This document shows positions 1 to 13,735 of a stretch of 13,735 nt of DNA, one piece after another; positions within the stretch are counted from its first letter, which is position 1, and every line of letters starts with the position of its first letter. A program made the translations under genes and the position numbers. The DNA comes from Acanthamoeba lenticulata (Eukaryota; Discosea; Longamoebia; Acanthamoebidae), in assembly GCA_002179805.1 (NCBI GenBank), contig NAVB01003922.1:1-13735 (forward strand). Reading direction: 5' to 3'. The notes beneath the pieces were generated by a model. That model made no database searches, was not told the DNA's origin, and worked only from the letters and a program-made list of their open reading frames with translations.

Positions 1-67
1 TTTTCTTCTGCCTACACTCGCGCCTGTTCTCATTCATGTTTTCTCTTTATCTCATTGAAAACTGCAG

Positions 68-8210
<8,143 letters not shown>

Positions 8211-8440
8211 CAGCCGGCCCAATCATAAAAATACGATCTTTTTTGACGCAAGCATGCATTTGGTGGAAGTTTTGCGAAATTTTGCACGCTCCGGCCATGT
8301 AACTTGGCCTTTGGTGGATAGTCATCTCGGAAGTTTGGATGACTTTGCCAGGTGACGCTGATCGACTTTTAGCTTTACATTGCAACCATGGTATCATTGT
8401 CGAATTTTCAACTGCCGTGTGAGCTTGGGTTTCCGCCGCG

Positions 8441-8450
8441 CCATAAATGG
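8441..8450. promoter_or_regulatory. CArG box (CCATAAATGG)
   Basis: Exact match to CC(A/T)6GG, the site bound by SRF-type MADS-box factors, 180 bp before the first in-frame ATG of the RFX gene. Amoebozoa are known to carry SRF-like factors (Dictyostelium srfA to srfC). Function is inferred from the motif alone. Confidence 0.4.
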
Positions 8451-8502
8451 GCTCTTATCAGCTTTTAGACGTGGAACTTCAAGAAATCCCGCTGTGGCCA
8501 GT

Positions 8503-8512
8503 CCATATATGG
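8503..8512. promoter_or_regulatory. CArG box (CCATATATGG), palindromic
   Basis: Perfectly palindromic CC(A/T)6GG match, 62 bp downstream of the first box and about 118 bp before the ATG at 8630. It runs into catata, so it could instead serve as, or overlap, a TATA element for the RFX gene. Confidence 0.4.
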
Positions 8513-8629
8513 CATATAGCCGCGTGCGATTCCGGATGTTACAGGGCTCTGACACAGGATACATGTTGCCAGGCTATTTAGACTTAGCGTCTGGCTGCCG
8601 TTTTGTCTTGATAGCATTCATCCATCATC

Positions 8630-10704
8630 ATGCCGCGTAAGGCGCAGAATCTATCACGTAATGGGGTCGTGCCCATGCCCAAAGCGCAACACGGCTGCCC
8701 GAGATCCACCGGAGACCGGGCCAAGTTACTTCTTGTTCCGACCCGAGACCATTCCACTTTTTCACCCGCTCGCTGTCAGGTCCACCTTGTTGCCAGCTTC
8801 TTGAGCTTCACACAGCGCTCAACCACTTCATCTTCTTCCAAACTGATGCGGATGTCCTCTGCCGCGCCTCTAGAGAAGGAGCTGCTGGCCTGCCAAGTGG
8901 TTCAATGGTAAGTTGCTGAAGGAGGACCAGTTCATCTGCAGGTGCCTTGCTCGGTTGAACAGACAGATGTTAACGTTCATCTCATCCTCGACAGGTTGCG
9001 CGAGAACTATCGGCTGGGGCGCAGCGGATCTTTGGCCAAGGAGGAGGTCTACAAGGACTACCTGAGAGCCTTGGAGCCAAATTCCTCTGACCCCGTCATT
9101 GTGCCCACGTACGCCGGAATCATTTCAAACCATTAACTTAGTTTGAGTCATTAACTAAATCCTGTTACGCTGCTTGCCCGATTCCGCGCCTGCCCTGCAC
9201 CCGCAGATATTTCGGGAAGCTCGTGAAGAAGGCGTTTGTGCAGGTGCGTTGCAACCGCAAAGGCCCACGCGGGAAGGCCAAACAACATTACACACACCTC
9301 CAGCGCGTGGACCATCAGCGGGAAGCCGAGCGAGAGCGTTTCGCCATGCTGCTGAGCACCAGCGCCCCGCAACCCACGAGCCACTCGTCGACTGCGCCGA
9401 GCAACCTATCGGGACAAGAGGACAAGCAAAAGCCCAACAGCAAGCCTTTCGAGAGCTACATCACCACCGAGCTCAGCTACCTCAACTACCTTCTCAAGAA
9501 GGCGGGGGCGGAGGAGAACGAGGCCGACCTCCCACCTGCCGCAGAACAGAACCGGCCGGACTCACCCATCAAGCCTGCCAGCGTTGGCCAACCACCTCGG
9601 CTAGACGGCGTCGATCCGGCCGTGGGCGAAGAGCGCGACTGGGACTGGGTGTTCGTCGATCTCAAGTCCAAGCACAAACAAAGGGCGCAACTTGCAGTCC
9701 CTGCAGACGAGGAAGTGCCAACCACTTCCACCAAAGGGAAGAGAGAGCGAGCGACTGACAGCGGCAATGAACTCCTGCCTGAAGAAGCCACAGAGCGCTC
9801 AAAGCGGCCCCGAACAGAGCCAGTTTCTCAACGCTCTTCGCCCCTCCCTGACCAACCGCAGGCCGAGAGCATGGGTCAGCACCACCGCCAGCATGTCGAC
9901 TACACGCCTGTCCATCACCTGGCAGAGAACTTCTTCGTCCCCTTCCGCCAGAACCCGGCACGGCAAGATCAGGATGAGGCGCGCACCGCGTCGGATGTGC
10001 GCCCAAGTCACGAGGAGACATCACGTCGTCGACCTCGCGCCTACAGGGTATCGCCTGCTCCTCCTCTTGAGGGAGAGACCCAGACGCCGCCTCAAATCCA
10101 AGCGGCCAGTGCCAACAACCTGCCAGGTTCTGTCTACGGCCACCAGATGTCCCACAACAACAACAACAACTCTTCGTTCTACTCAGCCACAACGTCCCGA
10201 CTCTCTTCGTGGGGGTACACACACCCAACTACGAGTCAAATGACCAACCCACAAGCAGAGCCTCACCTCGTATCTTCATCATCGCTCAATGGCATGTCCT
10301 CGTTTGATCCGTTCCACAGTGCCTCATGGCCAAGCCCTGCGTCCATCTCGTCTCCGTCCTCCTCGGCGTCGGGACTCTATCGTTCTCCCTTCTTTCCAGA
10401 CGTCGAGCCCTACACCGCGTACGCTGGAGATCACCATCTCAGCCAACAACTCTTCCAAGACAGCCGAGTCGGGGGCTACCGCCAAGTCCAACAGCAGCAA
10501 CCGCATCAACCGATGCGAAGCACCTACCTGGACCCGCAGCCGCTCGAGGGGAGCACACGCCACATGCACGAGTCCCACTTCGCTCCCCTGGCCTTCACGG
10601 CGTCGCCATTCTTGTCGGCTCCCGATCCGCAGCTGCTCCATCCCTCGGCGCGGGCGTCATTCGCGCCCCGCACGCTGAATAGCGGCTTTGGGTCATCTTC
10701 ATGA
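8630..10704 (+). CDS. RFX-type winged-helix transcription factor
   Basis: Three exons (8630-8907, 8995-9108, 9207-10704) give 629 residues. The RFX DNA-binding domain lies at about 84-165: QWLRENYRLGRSGSLAKEEV, YKDYLRAL, TYFGKLVKKAF, then the wing VRCNRKGPRGKAKQHYTHL. Compare the family pattern WL..NYE, LY..YL, FGKLIR, RRLGTRG.SKYHYYG. Both introns fall inside the domain, and splicing rebuilds TGG (Trp93) and ACA-TAT-TTC. The remaining roughly 460 residues are rich in Ser, Pro, Gln and Asn, with a basic KRPR patch. I see none of the conserved RFX regions beyond the DNA-binding domain. Start choice: the ATG at 8630 is the longest and has A at -3. However, codons 1-72 have lower GC3 (about 58%) and rare TTA, CTA and AGA codons, so the ATG at 8846 (MRMSSAAPLEKEL) is a real alternative giving 557 residues. 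Confidence 0.85.
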
Positions 10705-11133
10705 GGCAGATTACTGTTATCTGCTCTCAAAATGTACATAATCCTAAACACGATAGTCCGTGACTTGAGCCACAGCTTTCCATAAGACCTATCGCCGCGG
10801 AGGGCAGAACTCCGGTCCCCATTTCGCGCCTTTAAAAGACGCATAGTTGTGAGTTCGCCATCCAAGGGCACACATGTAAACTGGCGTTGGTGTGCAGGAC
10901 ACGCCAACCAGAATTTGATCGTTAGTGACTGCCAGTAGCTCTACAATGAGTAGGTGGTGAAGTGCCACTCACGCCAACGAGGTAACGTGCTTTCATGATT
11001 TTCTTTTGTTTTTTCTCGTAACGGAAACTGAAAAGAAAAATTATCCTCAAAGAGCGAAGAAGCGTTCTCCGCTTTCGTTGTGCTGGACAGAGGCGACGTT
11101 TGGTAACAACCTGCTCTGCTCGGTTCAAACACA
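10705..11133. other. Intergenic region between RFX and Rab genes
   Basis: About 430 bp with no coding signal. It holds an imperfect 12-bp hairpin (10881-10911), a near-repeat of ACGCCAAC (10900-10907 and 10971-10978), a weak TATA-like tttaaaag (10831-10838) and pyrimidine-rich sequence near 11000-11020. The Rab promoter is expected here, but no element stands out. Confidence 0.5.
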
Positions 11134-12132
11134 ATGACGGACGCAGCGCGCACGGTCAAGGTTGTCGTTGTCGGTGACTGCGGGTACATTGTTTTTTTTT
11201 TCTTTTTTTAAACTCCCATCAATCGTCCTTTCTTGCACCAACAATACGTGGCTTTCAGAGTCGGTAAGACGGCACTTGTACAGCGTTTCGTCTTCAATAA
11301 GTTTGAGAAGTATGCCACTTCCCTCTTCTCTCTCCTCTGCTGCTTCTGGAGCAACACCACATCATCCTCGTTTTACCAACCACCTTCACCTCTCCGCGAA
11401 GGCACGACTCGACGATTGGGGCCGCGTTCGTTACGAAGGACCTCCTCGTCGACAGCGTCCTCGTCAGACTCGAGATGTGGGTGCGTGCAGGACACCCGTG
11501 CTCCCCGAGCTTGCGTCCCGCGTGAGGACTTATAGATGGTTGGACCACATGCAGGACACGGCCGGGCAAGAGCGATACCGGAGCCTGAGTCCGCTCTACT
11601 TTCGCGGGGCCGACGCTTGCCTGATGGTCTACGACATCACCTCGAGCCAGTCCTTTCAGGACCTGGAAGGCTGGCTCACTGAGTTTCGCTCCATGGGTGA
11701 GTGTTTTTTTGTGTGTCAGTCGTGTGGACGCTTGTTGATGCGTGAAACTAACGATGACGACGACAACAACAACAGCCGGGAACAGCGTGCCGATGGTGGT
11801 GGCCGGCAACAAGAGCGACCTGCAGGCCACACGGCAGGTGAGCGGGCGCGACGCAGAGAAGTGGAGCGACAACTCGGACTGCGCCCACTTTGTCGCCAGC
11901 GCCAAGGACAACACGGGCGTGAACGAAATCTTCGCCGAGCTCGCCCGTCGGGCTGCGAAATACGCGGCCACCAAGGACTCGAGCCGTGCGGATCACACCG
12001 CTGCTCTGCGCAACATCGAGTACCGTCGCTTCGCTCTTTGTCGTTTTCGTTCTTTGTTCGTTTCATTTTCTCACGGCCGCGCTCCCTTTGACCAGCTCCT
12101 TTGACTCCGACGCTCGCGGCTGCTCCTGCTGA
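11134..12132 (+). CDS. Rab family small GTPase, Rab5/21/22-like
   Basis: Six exons (11134-11183, 11259-11309, 11402-11480, 11555-11696, 11776-12019, 12096-12132) give 200 residues, the usual Rab length. The G motifs are complete: P-loop GDCGVGKT 14-21, switch I STIGAAF 37-43, WDTAGQE 60-66 with catalytic Gln65, NKSD 119-122 and SAK 149-151. Rab-specific stretches are YRSLSPLYFRGAD and LMVYDI. STIGAAF and the YRSL.P.Y.RGA context resemble Rab5 and Rab22 and suggest early-endosomal traffic; exact orthology would need a tree. The final 37-nt exon encodes SFDSDARGCSC followed by TGA, supplying the CXC geranylgeranylation motif that anchors Rabs to membranes. Unspliced, the frame would instead run to a Phe/Arg-rich tail with no cysteine pair at its end. 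The ATG follows aacaca and begins MTDAARTVKVVVVG, a normal Rab N-terminus. Confidence 0.93.
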
Positions 12133-12486
12133 ATCCCACCCTTCTTGCCTTTTTTTCTTTTTTTTTTAAAAAATTATTAAATAAAAATAATATCGCTTAT
12201 TGTTTATGAAATCATGACCCCGAACACGTTCCGTGCGCGGGGCTCACAGGCGGGGCGGCTGGAGGACCAAGCGTTCCTGCTTGTGGACAGCCGACAGTCG
12301 ATTCCGCGCTGACCGCATCCCGTGGGTCGGCTGCCCCATACGCTGGAAATTTCCTTTGCTTGTGGTGAAGCTTGCTGTTTCATCGCCTCAGGACAACACT
12401 GGGGCGGCGCAACATCAAAAGGCCCAGAAGCGCGCGTGTAGTTTCTCTTCCATCACCTCACCCACGCACGATTCATTTAAATGCAG
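12133..12486. other. Rab 3' flank and unassigned sequence before the aminotransferase locus
   Basis: The T/A-rich 3' flank (to about 12200) is followed by GC-rich sequence from 12213. A short open stretch from the ATG at 12213 ends at a TGA near 12312. A possible acceptor at 12391 (cgcctcag) precedes a basic stretch readable as LGRRNIKRPRSA. This could be a remnant of the 5' end or targeting peptide of the aminotransferase, but no frame joins it convincingly. Confidence 0.35.
12180..12185 (+). promoter_or_regulatory. Candidate polyadenylation signal AATAAA
   Basis: Canonical hexamer 48 nt after the Rab stop codon, in a strongly T-then-A-rich stretch (12150-12195). Position and composition suit the Rab 3' end. 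Confidence 0.5.
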
Positions 12487-13511
12487 TTCGCACTACGGAC
12501 GAGTTTGCCGAACCGCACACGGCGGAGAGGCAGGAGGAGCTGAAGACGCTGGATCAACAGCACCAGCTGCATGGCTTCTTTCATCCCCACATGGAAAAGG
12601 CTCTCATCATCTGGGCCGGTGGTGAGGGGCAGCTGCAGCGAGCCCCGAGTTGTGCTGACTGACAGTTCTCTGTGTTGCGGAACTGTTACCATGGAGCGAC
12701 CTTCATCTCGGCCTCGGAGCCGATACAGGGAGACGCCGGGGTGGTGACTCCCCACGATGACTTTTGGCCTCTGGCCTGCAAGATCTGCGATGAGTATGGC
12801 GTGCTCCTCATTGTGGACGAAATCATGACCTTTTGTAAAATGGGCAAATGGTTTGCCATGGAGCACTGGAACACCGCCCCCAACATGATCACTGTTGTGG
12901 GGTACGTGGGTATGACAGTGTAGTCTCCTCAAGATGTGGAACAGCGAATAAAGAAACGTGTAGAAGGTTTTGTGTGAAAGAGCAAAGCAAGCAATTTTAT
13001 TTTGATTTTCTTTTGCTTATTTATCGCACAGTTCTCATATTGATGATGGGAGGACGGCGCGCTGGAGAGGATCTCGATGAAGCTCAACATGCGAGATCTA
13101 TGGCCACATGACTACACCTCGTCCGGCCATCCCACCTGCTGCGCTGTCGCCCTCAAGAACCTGGATATCATCGAGAACGAAGGCGTGCTCGAGAAGACTG
13201 CGGCCAAGGGCGCCCATTTCCTGTCCACGCTGAGGGAGAAGCTCAAGGACCTCAGCCTGGTTTGTGAGGTTCGGGGCAAGGGCATCATGCTCGGCATTGA
13301 ACTCAATGTGGCAGTCGCGACAGACGTGGAGTTGAAGCTGGCCCACGAGTACCACATCATCGTGCATGGCAGCAGCAACATGCACTGCATCACGATGACC
13401 CCTTCGCCCTACCTCTCCGACGAGGAATGGACCACCATCACCAACGCCCTTTATGAAGTGCTGTCCTCGCCCATGACGCACTTGGAAGCCTGGATGAGCA
13501 AGTGGGAGTAA
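12487..13511 (+). pseudogene. Class III (PLP-dependent) aminotransferase, internally deleted remnant
   Basis: Three blocks match class III aminotransferases in order. (1) 12487-12622: EELKTLDQQHQLHGFF and ALIIWAGGEG, the N-terminal approach to the fold. (2) 12666-12896: LRNCYHGATFISA joined directly to SEPIQGDAGVVTPHDDFWP, LLIVDEIMTFCKMGKWFAME and NMITV. (3) 13053-13511: HDYTSSGHPTCCAVALKNLD, CEVRGKGIMLGIEL and the C-terminus, ending in TAA. Missing are the SGSEAN-type PLP-phosphate region between blocks 1 and 2, the stretch between YHG and EPIQG, and the AKG-type segment with the catalytic lysine between blocks 2 and 3. The usual TGFGRTG is altered to T-FCKMG. Block 1 does not splice in phase to block 2 with the visible donors (12619 or 12622) and the acceptor at 12665. 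Block 2 runs to a TAG at 12921. Deletion decay is favoured; an assembly collapse is the alternative. Confidence 0.7.
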
Positions 13512-13735
13512 GAGAACATGTCCCAGTGGGCCAAGAAGAAACACCACCATAGCGATAGGTTATCGTTTTCGTTCTTTTCCTCGTTTTCCGGTCAGTTTTC
13601 AACGAGTTACGATCTTCACGCAGTTCGGCCGAACTTGCAACACCCGACAAGGAAGTCTCGTGGCGCTACGTGACTGGGCCAACGAGACAGTACGGCAAGC
13701 CCAAAAAGGCTTAGCTCGCCAAAGAACAAAAATCA
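13512..13735. other. Downstream flank, no gene recognised
   Basis: About 220 bp after the aminotransferase stop. It is T-rich at 13558-13600 and then of mixed composition. A 14-bp perfect palindrome (13622-13635) and a short inverted repeat around 13549-13561 are within chance expectation. No coding frame or RNA gene is recognised. Confidence 0.5.

Larger units (their letters stand above)
8211..8629. other. Intergenic region between CHD-FYR and RFX genes
   Basis: About 420 bp with no coding signal. It should hold the 3' UTR of the CHD gene and the promoter and 5' UTR of the RFX gene. No canonical AATAAA follows the CHD stop; the nearest A-rich element is aatcataaaaat at about 8221. Two CArG-type boxes lie in the downstream half. 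Confidence 0.6.

Noticed and set aside
10831..10838. TTTAAAAG as a TATA box for the Rab gene
   Set aside because: It lies about 300 bp before the Rab ATG with no supporting initiator or other element, so it was not listed as a promoter.
12213..12312. Short ATG-initiated frame as the true N-terminus of the aminotransferase
   Set aside because: It ends at TGA and no donor links it in phase to the first recognisable aminotransferase block; no targeting-peptide pattern is clear.
13622..13635. Perfect 14-bp palindrome AGTTCGGCCGAACT
   Set aside because: About one such palindrome is expected by chance in a window of this size, and nothing around it suggests a site or terminator.

Overview
The window reads as nuclear DNA of a compact, intron-rich amoebozoan, most like Acanthamoeba. 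The exons are GC-rich, the introns are short (64 to 109 nt), T-rich and GT-AG, gaps between genes are about 350 to 430 bp, and the gene set (CHD remodeller, RFX factor, Rab GTPase) is eukaryotic. The organism is inferred from this style; no marker gene is present. All four genes lie on the + strand.

1-8210: the 3' part of a very large chromatin-remodelling gene, cut by the left window edge. Splicing 20 exons gives 2171 residues in one open frame: two chromodomains, a complete SNF2/DEAH ATPase, the SANT and conserved C-terminal blocks of the CHD6-9/Kismet subfamily, long acidic, Ser-rich, His-rich and Arg-Asp/Arg-Glu tracts, and an FYRN-FYRC module of the kind known from MLL/KMT2 and TBRG1 proteins. 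Joining a CHD-III remodeller to an FYR module is the most striking feature of the window. In animals these activities sit in separate proteins that cooperate (Kismet with Trithorax, CHD8 with WDR5/ASH2L/RBBP5).

8211-8629: intergenic, with two perfect CC(A/T)6GG (CArG) boxes. 8630-10704: a three-exon gene for an RFX-type winged-helix transcription factor with a long low-complexity tail and no recognisable RFX dimerisation region.

10705-11133: intergenic. 11134-12132: a six-exon Rab GTPase (200 residues, Rab5/21/22-like), whose prenylated CSC end only appears once a short last exon is spliced on. 12133-12486: T/A-rich 3' flank with AATAAA, then unassigned sequence.

12487-13511: a class III (PLP) aminotransferase-like locus that keeps N-terminal, middle and C-terminal blocks but lacks the segments expected to carry the PLP-phosphate site and the catalytic lysine. 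It is probably a deletion-damaged pseudogene. 13512-13735 holds nothing recognisable.

The four genes share no pathway. The first two are nuclear regulators, the third acts in endosomal traffic, and the fourth looks like a metabolic relic.
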